Source: DASPKA01 sp035628335 (lineage in GTDB: Bacteria; Patescibacteriota; Doudnabacteria; UBA920). Taken from it: a stretch of 16,483 bases of DNA. Positions 6,672 to 13,335 of this stretch are shown here, piece by piece. Positions within the stretch are counted from its first letter, which is position 1. Every line of letters begins with the position of its first letter. The translations under genes were made by a program, and so were the position numbers. Location of the stretch: assembly GCA_035628335.1 (NCBI GenBank), contig DASPKA010000104.1, positions 1 through 16,483 on the forward strand, read 5' to 3'. Under the pieces are notes generated by a model that saw only the letters and a program-made list of their open reading frames with translations, did not search any database and was not told the origin of the DNA.

Positions 6672-7691
6672 TTAACCTTCTGGATTCAGAGCAAGTCCAA
6701 TCGCTATAGCCAAGTGGTATTTATAGTTTTCTAGTAATGCTGACAGATCAGGGCGTACGGTAACCTTTTGTAAGGGATTAGCAAATGACACGTGTGGCGC
6801 AAGGTCTGCCATATATTCAGCAAGTCCAGGAATATTTGCCCCTCCTCCTACCAGTAACACAGTGTCTATTTCAATGTTGTTGTTCTTATATAGCGCTATA
6901 AGCTGTTTAACTTGGTTTTTAATGGAACCAAGTACAGGTTTTATGGCTTCTGGAATAAAAGTAGCTTGACTGACACCAAAATCCCGTTTAAACTGCTCTG
7001 CCCGCGGCACACTTATGTTTAAAGCTTGAGCTATACGGTTTGTTATTGTCTCTCCACCTATACCTATGTTACGTGTCAATTGGAGCAATCCTTTGGAGAC
7101 AAAACTTATGGATGTCGTCTTAGCGCCCATATCTATTATAACACAATTTGAAGTAGAGCTATCCACTATTGCACGTATAAGTGCTAAGCTCTCTATCTCT
7201 ACAACACGAAGATCCAAATTTGCAAGAGAAAAGAGCTTTAAGTAGTTAGCTTGCACTTGCTTTGGGACTGCTGTAAGCAAAATTTGGTAATTTCCAGTGA
7301 CCTGGCTCTCAGAGACTACTGTCCATGAAAGGTTTATTTCTGAAGTCGGCAGCGGAACATACTTTTTTGCCTCAAACTCCATGGCAGAAGAAAGCTCAGA
7401 CTCTGAAAGCTTGGGCATTTCTATGACAGACGTAAAAACAGTGCTGTTTGGCAGGGAAATTACGCATTTTTTTGCGGTTATTCGGGCCTTTAGGGTCAAT
7501 TCCTTCAAAATACCGGCAGTTTGAATGATACTCTGCTCTGTAAATTTAGCTCCTAAGTCGTAGGGAAGGTTTACTATGCCGTACGTATCTAGCGTTATCT
7601 GCTTATCATGCGTTACCTGTACCAGCTTTATATCAGATGTACCGATGTCAATACCAACAATTGATTTTGACTTGGATAAAAAGTCAAACAT
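6672..7691 (-). CDS. pilM: Actin-like ATPase PilM
   Basis: PilM is the cytoplasmic actin-fold ring component that recruits PilN. Actin-family nucleotide motifs are present: phosphate-1 GIDIGTSD (13-20), phosphate-2 DMGAKTTS (187-194), and the adenosine motif VGGGANIPGL (281-290). The length of 339 aa fits the family (about 350). N-terminal FDFLSKSKSIVGIDIG is typical. It is the first gene of the operon; its leader of about 63 nt follows the promoter at 7761-7789. No strong Shine-Dalgarno site precedes the ATG at 7691. Confidence 0.95.
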   Translation of the reverse strand: MFDFLSKSKSIVGIDIGTSDIKLVQVTHDKQITLDTYGIVNLPYDLGAKFTEQSIIQTAGILKELTLKARITAKKCVISLPNSTVFTSVIEMPKLSESELSSAMEFEAKKYVPLPTSEINLSWTVVSESQVTGNYQILLTAVPKQVQANYLKLFSLANLDLRVVEIESLALIRAIVDSSTSNCVIIDMGAKTTSISFVSKGLLQLTRNIGIGGETITNRIAQALNISVPRAEQFKRDFGVSQATFIPEAIKPVLGSIKNQVKQLIALYKNNNIEIDTVLLVGGGANIPGLAEYMADLAPHVSFANPLQKVTVRPDLSALLENYKYHLAIAIGLALNPEG

Positions 7692-7760
7692 GGGTTAAAA
7701 CGTATATTTTTTTAAAATTTTGGTGTTTCGTTTCAAATTACAGTATTTTGCAGTGTTATT

Positions 7761-7789
7761 AGAATAATACAAAAATACCCAGTTGTCAA
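7761..7789 (-). promoter_or_regulatory. Promoter of the pilM-N-O-B-T-C operon
   Basis: On the minus strand a consensus TTGACA (7789-7784) is 17 nt from TATTCT (7766-7761), predicting a start near 7754 and a leader of about 63 nt. The -35 box is shared with the rightward promoter for tRNA-Ile, offset by a single base. Confidence 0.7.
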
Positions 7790-7811
7790 AACAGAAACTT
7801 TTTGCTAAAAT
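7783..7811 (+). promoter_or_regulatory. Promoter of the tRNA-Ile transcription unit
   Basis: TTGTCA (7783-7788), 17 nt and TAAAAT (7806-7811) face rightward. The predicted start is near 7818, 44 nt before tRNA-Ile. A short hairpin (CCAGC...GCTGG, 7820-7834) lies at the start of this precursor. The -35 overlaps the leftward pilus promoter. Confidence 0.65.
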
Positions 7812-7861
7812 TCCTATTACCAGCCCAGAGCTGGATTATTTTAATAAAAACACCCTGACGA

Positions 7862-7938
7862 GGGCGTGTAGCTCAGATGGTTAGAGCGCGTCACTGATAA
7901 TGACGAGGTCCCAGGTTCGATTCCTGGCACGCCCACCA
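7862..7938 (+). tRNA. tRNA-Ile (GAT anticodon), CCA encoded
   Basis: A full cloverleaf is visible. The acceptor stem is GGGCGTG with CACGCCC, the D-arm is GCTC...GAGC, and the anticodon stem is CGTCA/TGACG around the loop CTGATAA, which gives GAT (GAU). The T-arm is CCAGG-TTCGATT-CCTGG, the discriminator is A, and CCA is encoded. It is 77 nt long and reads isoleucine AUU/AUC codons. Confidence 0.97.
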
Positions 7939-7962
7939 TTCTGGGTATTAAAACAAAAATCT

Positions 7963-8208
7963 ATGTCATCATTAGTAGTTAGACTCATTTTAGGACCGAT
8001 TCTAGTTGTACTCGGCGTCCTCATGATGAAGTACTCGGTCGGCCTTACCAATATTGTAGGTAAAATTGGCTTTGCGGAGCGAATATTCCAACCACCTCTG
8101 GCAGGTACTTATACTTGGTGGAAACTGCTTGGATTAGCACTCATTGTCATATCCCTCTTTTGGATGTTCGGCTACCTCTCCTTTACTAACCTTACACCCG
8201 TAGTCTAA
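7963..8208 (+). CDS. Small two-helix membrane protein between two tRNA genes, unknown function
   Basis: From the ATG at 7963 the product is 81 aa with two membrane helices, about residues 5-27 (VVRLILGPILVVLGVLMMKY) and 52-72 (WWKLLGLALIVISLFWMFGY). A 25-residue loop containing GKIGFAERIF joins them. An upstream in-frame ATG at 7900 lies inside tRNA-Ile and was rejected. The pattern of a GP(I/L)L...LG helix, a 'G.I..AE' loop and a second helix resembles small conserved membrane proteins of CPR genomes; this is recalled, not searched. It is probably co-transcribed with the flanking tRNAs. There is no Shine-Dalgarno sequence. It ends 27 nt before tRNA-Ala. Confidence 0.82.
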   Translation: MSSLVVRLILGPILVVLGVLMMKYSVGLTNIVGKIGFAERIFQPPLAGTYTWWKLLGLALIVISLFWMFGYLSFTNLTPVV

Positions 8209-8217
8209 AAATATAAT
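8191..8217 (+). promoter_or_regulatory. Possible extra promoter before tRNA-Ala
   Basis: A perfect TATAAT at 8212-8217 would start transcription near 8224, 12 nt before tRNA-Ala. The best -35 is CTTACA (8191-8196) at a short 15-nt spacing, so the call is weak. It overlaps the end of the upstream coding region. Confidence 0.3.
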
Positions 8218-8235
8218 TTAAAAACCTCTTTTGTT

Positions 8236-8309
8236 GGGCCAATAGCATAATGGTAGTGCGGCCGGTTTGCATCCGGCATGTCGGAGTTCGATTCTCCGTT
8301 GGTCCACCA
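8236..8309 (+). tRNA. tRNA-Ala (TGC anticodon), CCA encoded
   Basis: The cloverleaf has 74 nt. The acceptor stem is GGGCCAA/TTGGTCC, which contains the G3-U70 pair that identifies alanine tRNAs. The D-arm is GCAT...GTGC with a 7-nt loop. The anticodon stem is GCCGG/CCGGC around TTTGCAT, which gives TGC. The variable loop has 4 nt, the T-arm is CGGAG-TTCGATT-CTCCG, the discriminator is A, and CCA is encoded. The short D-loop and the 4-nt variable loop are unusual for tRNA-Ala and look more like Gly or Cys tRNAs. A Cys reading (GCA) would need a shifted loop and is not supported by the 5-bp stem. Confidence 0.85.
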
Positions 8310-8346
8310 ACCAAAAACCACGACTCTTGTCGTGGTTTTTGGTTGG
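8307..8346. terminator. Strong intrinsic terminator after tRNA-Ala, bidirectional by symmetry
   Basis: An 18-bp perfect inverted repeat (8307-8324 with 8329-8346) surrounds a TCTT loop. The GC core is CCACGAC/GTCGTGG, flanked by AAAAA and TTTTT, so it can stop transcription from both sides. The left arm begins at the CCA end of tRNA-Ala. It also lies 35 nt beyond the stop codon of the convergent GGDEF-EAL gene. Confidence 0.9.
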
Positions 8347-8381
8347 TTGTGTATTCTGCACCTTGCGAGGATTGGGCAAGT

Positions 8382-10382
8382 CTATAAAGCAATGTACCTT
8401 GGGGTGAATTTCTCTGCTGGTATGGCCTCAGAAAAGAGAAAACCCTGAAATCCATCACAATTTTCTGCTATGAGAAAATCAAACTGTTCTTTGGTTTCTA
8501 CACCCTCAGCAATAACCTCAATTCCAAGACTGCGGCCAAGGGAAATAATAGCTCGAATAATTGAGCTATTTTTTTTATCACTTGTACAGTTCCTAACAAA
8601 TGATTTGTCTATTTTCAAACGGTTAATGGGAAACGTCTTCAAATAGCTGAGAGACGAATAACCGGTGCCAAAATCATCGATACTTATTGTCAGCCCCATC
8701 GCCTGTATGTCTTTGAGTTTCTTATGGCTTCGCTCAATATTCTGCATAGCTATGCTCTCGGTAATCTCCAACTCCACGAGCCCGGGAGATAGACCGTAAG
8801 CCGCCAAACTGGCTTCCAAGTTTTGAACGAAATTGATCTCTGAAAATTGTCTCATAGAAACATTAACTGCGACCCGGAAAGATAACGGTTTGATGTTATT
8901 CCACTGAACATATTGGCTCCAGATTATTCTATTACAAGCCTCGCCTAAAGGAATTATTAGATCCGTCTCCTCTGCAAGCTGTATGAAATTACCCGGTAGC
9001 AGCAGTCCTTGTGTGGGGTGTTGCCAACGCATAAGTGCCTCGATCCCGATCAGCTTTTCCCCTTTTTGAACTATGGGCTGGTAATACGCGCTGATTTCAT
9101 TTTTCTCAATAGCTTGCCTCAGCTCATTCTCAAGTGCCAGCCTCGCATAAGAATCAATATTCATGCTCTCATCATAGAGCTTGTACCTGTTTCTTCCAGC
9201 TTCTTTCGCCCTATAGAGCGCAATATCTGCATTTTTTAAAAGTGCATGCACAGACTTGCCGTCAGCCGGAAACAATGAAATGCCAATACTCGTAGAGATA
9301 TGCAACGTATGACCTTCTATATTCATAGGCGCCTCCAGCGAATAAAGGAGTCTCTGAGCAATGGCAATTACTTCATTTATACTTGTAAACTGAACAAGTA
9401 AGACCATAAATTCGTCTCCACCTAAGCGACCAATGTCATCGTTCTCTCGCAATACTGCTCGGAACCTTGATGCTACTTCTTTTAATATAAGATCTCCAAC
9501 GTGATGACCAAGTGTATCGTTAATATTTTTAAACCTGTCTAAGTCTAAAAACATGACCACCATATTACTCGTAGTCTTTGCCAGTTGAAACAGACTTTGC
9601 TCAATTGACATCCTATTAGGTAAACCTGTAAGAGCATCAGTAGATGCTACACTCTGAAGACTTGTATATGATTCACGCAGCTTCTGAACCATAAGATTAA
9701 ATGCATGCGACAGCTGACCAACCTCATCCTGAGACTCTACTGCCAATGTATAATCTAGATTACCGCTCGCTAAAATCTCTGTACCTTTTTTCAATTTTAA
9801 GAGCGGCACAACCATACGCGTCCAAATGGCCTGAAGTGACAAAAAAACAGCAAGTAGCACGATGCACAGAATTGTTGTAATGAGAGTAATTATGCCTTTA
9901 TCTCGGGCTGCCTCTGCTTGATTACTTATTTGGGCGAGCTCTGTCGCGCCTGTTGCTATAATTTGAGTATCAAATAAGAGCCGTGCAGCCAGTCGGGGAG
10001 TTTTTGCTTGAGACGCGCTACTGTTTTGTACTTCTGATAACTCCTTAAAGACTTCTTCGTTCAAATGCAAGTGCTCAACAATTGATAACAAAATAGCTCT
10101 TTCCCGACTACTCTCAAACTTCTCTGACTCCTGAGTTACAAAGTTAATAATATTCGAATTTTTACTAAGCCACTGTTCCTTTGGCCTGTTCTCTCTAAAC
10201 AGCAAGTATTCATCTGTCAATTGACGTCGTTCGAAAACATGCCTAACTATGGTATTAGAAATATTAATTTTTTCCCGAGCCACCTGGCGCGCGCGAAAAG
10301 TAATCAAGAGCAACATAACCAATACACATACAACTAACAGAGTTGCTACGCCTATAATTTGCAACCAGGACTTAATCTTCAT
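8382..10382 (-). CDS. Membrane HAMP-GGDEF-EAL c-di-GMP cyclase/phosphodiesterase
   Basis: The protein would make c-di-GMP from two GTP (GGDEF) and hydrolyse it to pGpG (EAL), controlled by an external signal. In order: TM1 about 8-28, a helical extracytoplasmic region about 30-163, TM2 about 164-184, HAMP about 185-237, GGDEF about 245-405 and EAL about 415-660, 666 aa in all. The GGDEF site is intact at 321-325, and the inhibitory I-site RxxD is at 312-315, five residues before it. EAL catalytic residues are present: E448 of EAL, N507, E539 (EITES), D569/D570 (DDFGTGYSS), K590, E626 and Q646. Either or both activities are therefore possible. The ATG is 2 nt after the stop of the substrate-binding gene, so the two are translationally coupled. 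No dedicated c-di-GMP receptor is seen here; the pilus motors nearby are candidate targets. Confidence 0.95.
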   Translation of the reverse strand: MKIKSWLQIIGVATLLVVCVLVMLLLITFRARQVAREKINISNTIVRHVFERRQLTDEYLLFRENRPKEQWLSKNSNIINFVTQESEKFESSRERAILLSIVEHLHLNEEVFKELSEVQNSSASQAKTPRLAARLLFDTQIIATGATELAQISNQAEAARDKGIITLITTILCIVLLAVFLSLQAIWTRMVVPLLKLKKGTEILASGNLDYTLAVESQDEVGQLSHAFNLMVQKLRESYTSLQSVASTDALTGLPNRMSIEQSLFQLAKTTSNMVVMFLDLDRFKNINDTLGHHVGDLILKEVASRFRAVLRENDDIGRLGGDEFMVLLVQFTSINEVIAIAQRLLYSLEAPMNIEGHTLHISTSIGISLFPADGKSVHALLKNADIALYRAKEAGRNRYKLYDESMNIDSYARLALENELRQAIEKNEISAYYQPIVQKGEKLIGIEALMRWQHPTQGLLLPGNFIQLAEETDLIIPLGEACNRIIWSQYVQWNNIKPLSFRVAVNVSMRQFSEINFVQNLEASLAAYGLSPGLVELEITESIAMQNIERSHKKLKDIQAMGLTISIDDFGTGYSSLSYLKTFPINRLKIDKSFVRNCTSDKKNSSIIRAIISLGRSLGIEVIAEGVETKEQFDFLIAENCDGFQGFLFSEAIPAEKFTPRYIAL

Positions 10383-10384
10383 GT

Positions 10385-11398
10385 CTATTGAATTATCTTA
10401 ATTGATTCCGGCTTCACTTTTTGCAAACCTTCAAAATTGAGAACATGTAAGTAATTAGGCACTGTGCTGCGGTTGGTAAGTTTATTTTCAATTACCCACC
10501 GAGCTTCATCCTCCATGATCACTAAAAGCTCTTGGTCGTAGCCAAGTGAATATTTATGCTTTGGCCAGGTAGAATCCCAAAATTCTTGATCAAATTGTAA
10601 AAGATCCATAATCATCTTTTTCGCTTCCATGTTATGATCTTGAACATATTCCTCTGCGCGTTTTAAAGCGCGAAGGTACTTCTCAATAACACCTGGATGC
10701 GCTTGAATATACTCAGATGTTGTATATGCAAGGGCAAATACCTTCCATGAATCTTGAATTGACCAAGAAATTAGCTTATCGCCCATCTTTTTTTCCAACA
10801 AATCCAACCGAGGATCTAGTGGCACAACAGCATCTAATTCTCCGCTCTCCAGACGAGGGATAATGTAATCAATCCCGTCTTCCGGCAAATCAATAATAGT
10901 TATATCCTGTATGGTCATATCACGTAATGATATGAAGCGTCCAAACAGGTACTCAGCTCCGGTTTTACGAATGAGCCCTACTTTTTTCCCTTTTAGGTCT
11001 TCAGGTTTGTTTATACCACTCGCTTTTTTAGCGTATACCGAAAGCAGTTCCGCTGAGTCGACCTGCGTAACGACACGGAGGTTATCATGGCTGAACATAT
11101 ATCTAACTCCTACAAAATCTGCTGCAACACCCAGATCAATCTTTGATGCCACCAAATCCTCAAGTTCAGCCCGCCCATTCGGGTACTTTTTTAACTCCAC
11201 ATCTAAACCTTCTTGAGCGAAGTAGCCTTGCTTATGGGCAAGTAAATCTAATGCAGAAAAGTCATTGAGCGTGCCTATCCTGACCTTAACTACCTCTTGA
11301 GCAGACTGTATATTCCTTGATTTTTGATAGCGCCAGCCAGCTATGACAACCAATACTAGCAAAGCTATAAAAAACGATACTTTTAAATGCTTGTCCAT
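10385..11398 (-). CDS. Membrane-anchored substrate-binding protein, NMT1/THI5 (NitT/TauT) type
   Basis: The 337-aa protein has an N-terminal anchor helix (about 8-21) without a lipobox Cys, followed by a type 2 periplasmic-binding fold. Family features are IGTLNDFSALDLLAHKQGYF (41-60), EGLDVELKKY, the switch-like DLGVAADF (88-95), DLKGKKVGLIRKTGAEY and LESGELDAVV. Relatives bind small organic molecules (thiamine precursors, taurine, nitrate) for ABC import. Here no permease or ATPase gene is nearby. Instead its stop codon is 2 nt before the GGDEF-EAL start, so it is more likely a sensor subunit that presents a ligand to the extracytoplasmic domain of that protein. The ligand cannot be told from sequence. 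No convincing promoter is visible in 11399-11504. Confidence 0.88.
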   Translation of the reverse strand: MDKHLKVSFFIALLVLVVIAGWRYQKSRNIQSAQEVVKVRIGTLNDFSALDLLAHKQGYFAQEGLDVELKKYPNGRAELEDLVASKIDLGVAADFVGVRYMFSHDNLRVVTQVDSAELLSVYAKKASGINKPEDLKGKKVGLIRKTGAEYLFGRFISLRDMTIQDITIIDLPEDGIDYIIPRLESGELDAVVPLDPRLDLLEKKMGDKLISWSIQDSWKVFALAYTTSEYIQAHPGVIEKYLRALKRAEEYVQDHNMEAKKMIMDLLQFDQEFWDSTWPKHKYSLGYDQELLVIMEDEARWVIENKLTNRSTVPNYLHVLNFEGLQKVKPESIKIIQ

Positions 11399-11492
11399 AC
11401 TTCAATAGTATTACTTTTTTTTTAATAATGCTAATGAAAAAGATATAAATTTTTCACCCCCAAAATAATAGTTTTTTAGTATATTTATTTCA

Positions 11493-11498
11493 AAGGAG
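11493..11498 (+). promoter_or_regulatory. Strong Shine-Dalgarno site of the 59-aa gene
   Basis: AAGGAG lies 6 nt before the ATG at 11505. It is one of only three strong sites in the window and supports the short gene as real. Confidence 0.85.
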
Positions 11499-11504
11499 AC
11501 GATT

Positions 11505-11684
11505 ATGCAAAGTCTAAAAGACCAATATCCGCATCTGACATGGTGGGAAAGGTTCCCCCATGAAGTATTTCTTCTCTGTACCAAGACTCCCCAGCGGAGC
11601 CTTGCAATAATCTTTTCGGTGGGCGGAACTCTGGCAATAAGCCTGGGAGGCCTCCTTGCATGGCTATTTCCCCCTATGCAATAA
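11505..11684 (+). CDS. 59-aa single-pass membrane protein, unknown function
   Basis: The product starts MQSLKDQYPHLTWWERFPHE, has a basic stretch (CTKTPQRS), and then one Gly-rich membrane helix at about 34-55 (AIIFSVGGTLAISLGGLLAW). It ends at TAA 11682-11684. The strong ribosome site 6 nt before the ATG and the terminator 7 nt after the stop make it a complete single-gene unit. A charged and aromatic N-terminus on one helix fits a small membrane regulator or a toxin-like peptide, but nothing proves either. It is divergent from the binding-protein gene. Confidence 0.78.
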   Translation: MQSLKDQYPHLTWWERFPHEVFLLCTKTPQRSLAIIFSVGGTLAISLGGLLAWLFPPMQ

Positions 11685-11690
11685 CAATGA

Positions 11691-11726
11691 AAAAGGACGC
11701 GGTTTGCTTAAAGCCCGCGTCCTTTT
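11691..11726. terminator. Intrinsic terminator between convergent small genes
   Basis: AAAAGGACGCGG (11691-11702) pairs perfectly over 12 bp with 11715-11726, ending in TTTT. The mirrored A-tract lets it serve the rightward 59-aa gene and the leftward 79-aa gene, whose stop is at 11730. Confidence 0.88.
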
Positions 11727-11729
11727 GTT

Positions 11730-11969
11730 TCAGATGTGCTCAAGCTCATCTGGGTCAAAGTTGAAGTTGATCAGTAATGCCGTGATTGGCTCCTGTTTCA
11801 CTCCGTCTACGGACACATCTAACTCATACTCACTATAGCCGCCTGGAGTATTGCACCCAACATAGCGCTTAACACTGAAGAGCGCATTTTTATCTTCAAA
11901 CCGCAGCCTCAGAGCTAAGTCTGCTGTGTCTTTGAGGGTCACGACGGTGCCAACCTTCAGTACTTGCAT
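11730..11969 (-). CDS. 79-aa beta-rich protein, unknown function
   Basis: From the ATG at 11969 the product is 79 aa: MQVLKVGTVVTLKDTADLAL, then alternating strands (LRLRFEDK, ALFSVKRYVG, YSEYELDVSVDG) and an acidic end (FDPDELEHI). There is no signal peptide or membrane helix. A run of short strands like this suggests a small barrel or SH3/OB-like fold, which is a guess. The start was chosen by the AAGGAG site at 11977-11982; the longer in-frame start at 12032 adds an uncharacteristic Lys-rich lead over that site. It shares a terminator with the convergent 59-aa gene. Confidence 0.8.
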   Translation of the reverse strand: MQVLKVGTVVTLKDTADLALRLRFEDKNALFSVKRYVGCNTPGGYSEYELDVSVDGVKQEPITALLINFNFDPDELEHI

Positions 11970-11976
11970 TTTGTTT

Positions 11977-11982
11977 CTCCTT
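11977..11982 (-). promoter_or_regulatory. Shine-Dalgarno site fixing the start of the 79-aa gene
   Basis: AAGGAG on the minus strand, 7 nt before the ATG at 11969. It decides against the 12032 start, which would place this site inside the gene. Confidence 0.85.
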
Positions 11983-12003
11983 TTCTCAAATTCTTTCTTG
12001 AAA

Positions 12004-12032
12004 ATTAAAACATTTTGCAACAAAGTATGCAA
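12004..12032 (-). promoter_or_regulatory. Likely promoter of the 79-aa gene
   Basis: On the minus strand TTGCAT (12032-12027), 17 nt, and TTTAAT (12009-12004). The -10 matches 5 of 6 and the -35 only 3 of 6. The predicted start is near 11997. Confidence 0.4.
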
Positions 12033-12051
12033 TATTTAACAAGGTTGCTAG

Positions 12052-12057
12052 TATACT
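12052..12057 (+). promoter_or_regulatory. -10 box placing the transcription start on the PLD-gene ATG (leaderless candidate)
   Basis: TATACT, 5 of 6 to consensus, lies within the palindrome TAGTATACTA (12049-12058). Counting 7 nt on puts the start at 12064, the A of the ATG. No convincing -35 and no ribosome site is present. Confidence 0.4.
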
Positions 12058-12063
12058 AATACT

Positions 12064-13335
12064 ATGGAGTTTACTATTATTTGGTTTTTACTTGCAGGAA
12101 TTCTTCTTGTATATTTAGTGTTTTTTATCTCGTTTGCAGATAGAGCGAGTCGTTTTTTTGCAAAAAAGTTGTTTCAGCCTTCCTCCCAAGAGTTCCTTGC
12201 TGCCCTATCTTCTACAGTCAACGCACCCATTGAGTATGAAGACGAGGAAGTAGAAGTTTTAAATTCCGGCGTAGAGTTTATGGATTCCTTACTTGCATCT
12301 ATAGCTGTAGCAAAGCACAGCATAAACATAACGGTGTATATATGGGAGGCGGGAGAGATGAGCGACTTGCTCATACAGACGCTGCAGGAACGAGCGAAGC
12401 ATGGGGTACAGATTCGCATACTGTTAGACAGCTTTGGTTCTTCAGGGGCTCCACATGAACTTTTTAAAACACTGACAGCTTCCGGGTCCCAAGTTGTTAG
12501 ATTTAGAAGCCCAGCCCTTGGTCGGCTTACCCGTCTCCATAGGCGAAACCATAGGCGAGCACTCGTCATAGACGGAAAAGTAGGCTTTACAGGAGGCATG
12601 GCAATTGCTGATAAGTGGTATAAAGACACTACATACCCAGTATGGAGAGATACTATGTTTAAGGTCAAAGGAAAACTGGCTCAAAGCCTACAATCAGCCT
12701 TTGTAGATATATGGACTGGGGTAACTGGTGAAGTTTTAGTAGGACAAGAGTATTACCCGCTTGGTACTCCAGCAGCGCCACAAGGCAAGCCCTACATAGC
12801 GCTCTCAAGCTCCCCCTCACCTGACACGCACCCGTTACCCAAACTTTTTTGGCTTTCACTTGCAGCGGCGCAAAAAAGTATAAAGATTGTTACACCTTAC
12901 TTCATTCCTGAAAAATTTATACGTGATATCTTGGTAAGCCAAGCTAAAAAAGGGGTAGAAGTAACCATATTATTGCCCGGCAGTCATTCAGATGCCAGGC
13001 CCGTGAGGTGGGCAAGTCAGTTCTTCTACTCAGAGCTTATTTCTGCAGGAGTTTTGATTTACGAATACCAACCCAGTATGATTCATTCAAAATACATGCT
13101 CATTGATGATGAATGGGTAGTTTTCGGCTCCGCCAACATGAACATACGCTCCATGGTAAGGGACGAAGAAAATATAATTGGCACTATAGACAAAAAGCTT
13201 GGAGAGGCGCTTGCTATCGATTTCTTACACGACACTGCACAGTCGATCAAAATGAATAAAAAGCGCTGGACTCAGCGCGGTATTTTCTCTCGAGCGGTAG
13301 AAAAGCTATGCTGGCTGTTTATTGAGCAATTTTGA
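12064..13335 (+). CDS. Phospholipase D-family enzyme, cardiolipin synthase type
   Basis: The protein joins phospholipid head groups, most likely forming cardiolipin from two phosphatidylglycerols, at the inner membrane. The 423 aa have one N-terminal membrane helix (about 4-24) and two PLD repeats. The second catalytic motif, HSKYMLID (341-348) with GSANMNIRS after it, is canonical. The first reads HRRALVID (163-170) followed by GKVGFTGGM; it has Arg165 where HxKxxxxD requires Lys. GGMAIADKWY and RDTMFKVKGKLAQSLQSAFVDIW are typical for bacterial Cls proteins. Length is shorter than E. coli ClsA (two membrane helices) and closer to ClsB-type enzymes. The Lys-to-Arg change might lower or alter activity. 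The last 17 bases overlap the convergent hydrolase gene. Confidence 0.9.
   Translation: MEFTIIWFLLAGILLVYLVFFISFADRASRFFAKKLFQPSSQEFLAALSSTVNAPIEYEDEEVEVLNSGVEFMDSLLASIAVAKHSINITVYIWEAGEMSDLLIQTLQERAKHGVQIRILLDSFGSSGAPHELFKTLTASGSQVVRFRSPALGRLTRLHRRNHRRALVIDGKVGFTGGMAIADKWYKDTTYPVWRDTMFKVKGKLAQSLQSAFVDIWTGVTGEVLVGQEYYPLGTPAAPQGKPYIALSSSPSPDTHPLPKLFWLSLAAAQKSIKIVTPYFIPEKFIRDILVSQAKKGVEVTILLPGSHSDARPVRWASQFFYSELISAGVLIYEYQPSMIHSKYMLIDDEWVVFGSANMNIRSMVRDEENIIGTIDKKLGEALAIDFLHDTAQSIKMNKKRWTQRGIFSRAVEKLCWLFIEQF

Noticed and set aside
7820..7834. Hairpin CCAGC...GCTGG as a terminator
   Set aside because: Only 5 bp with no clean U-tract, and it lies just after the predicted tRNA-Ile transcription start, where a terminator would make no sense.
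7900..7962. Longer start of the 81-aa membrane protein
   Set aside because: These codons fall in the tRNA-Ile anticodon and T-arm region; the ATG at 7963 follows the tRNA and begins at the membrane helix.
8307..8346. tRNA-borne attachment site for an integrated element
   Set aside because: The repeat is inverted, not direct, no integrase gene or second copy is visible, and it is explained as a terminator.
8192..8458. Minus-strand 88-aa reading frame across tRNA-Ala and the terminator
   Set aside because: It is antisense to the tRNA and hairpin, and its protein is a translation of the tRNA complement, a known spurious type. It also overlaps the end of the GGDEF-EAL gene in another frame.
12174..12668. 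Minus-strand 164-aa reading frame inside the PLD gene
   Set aside because: It lies wholly opposite a well-supported gene, and its composition is that of a reversed coding frame with no recognisable features.
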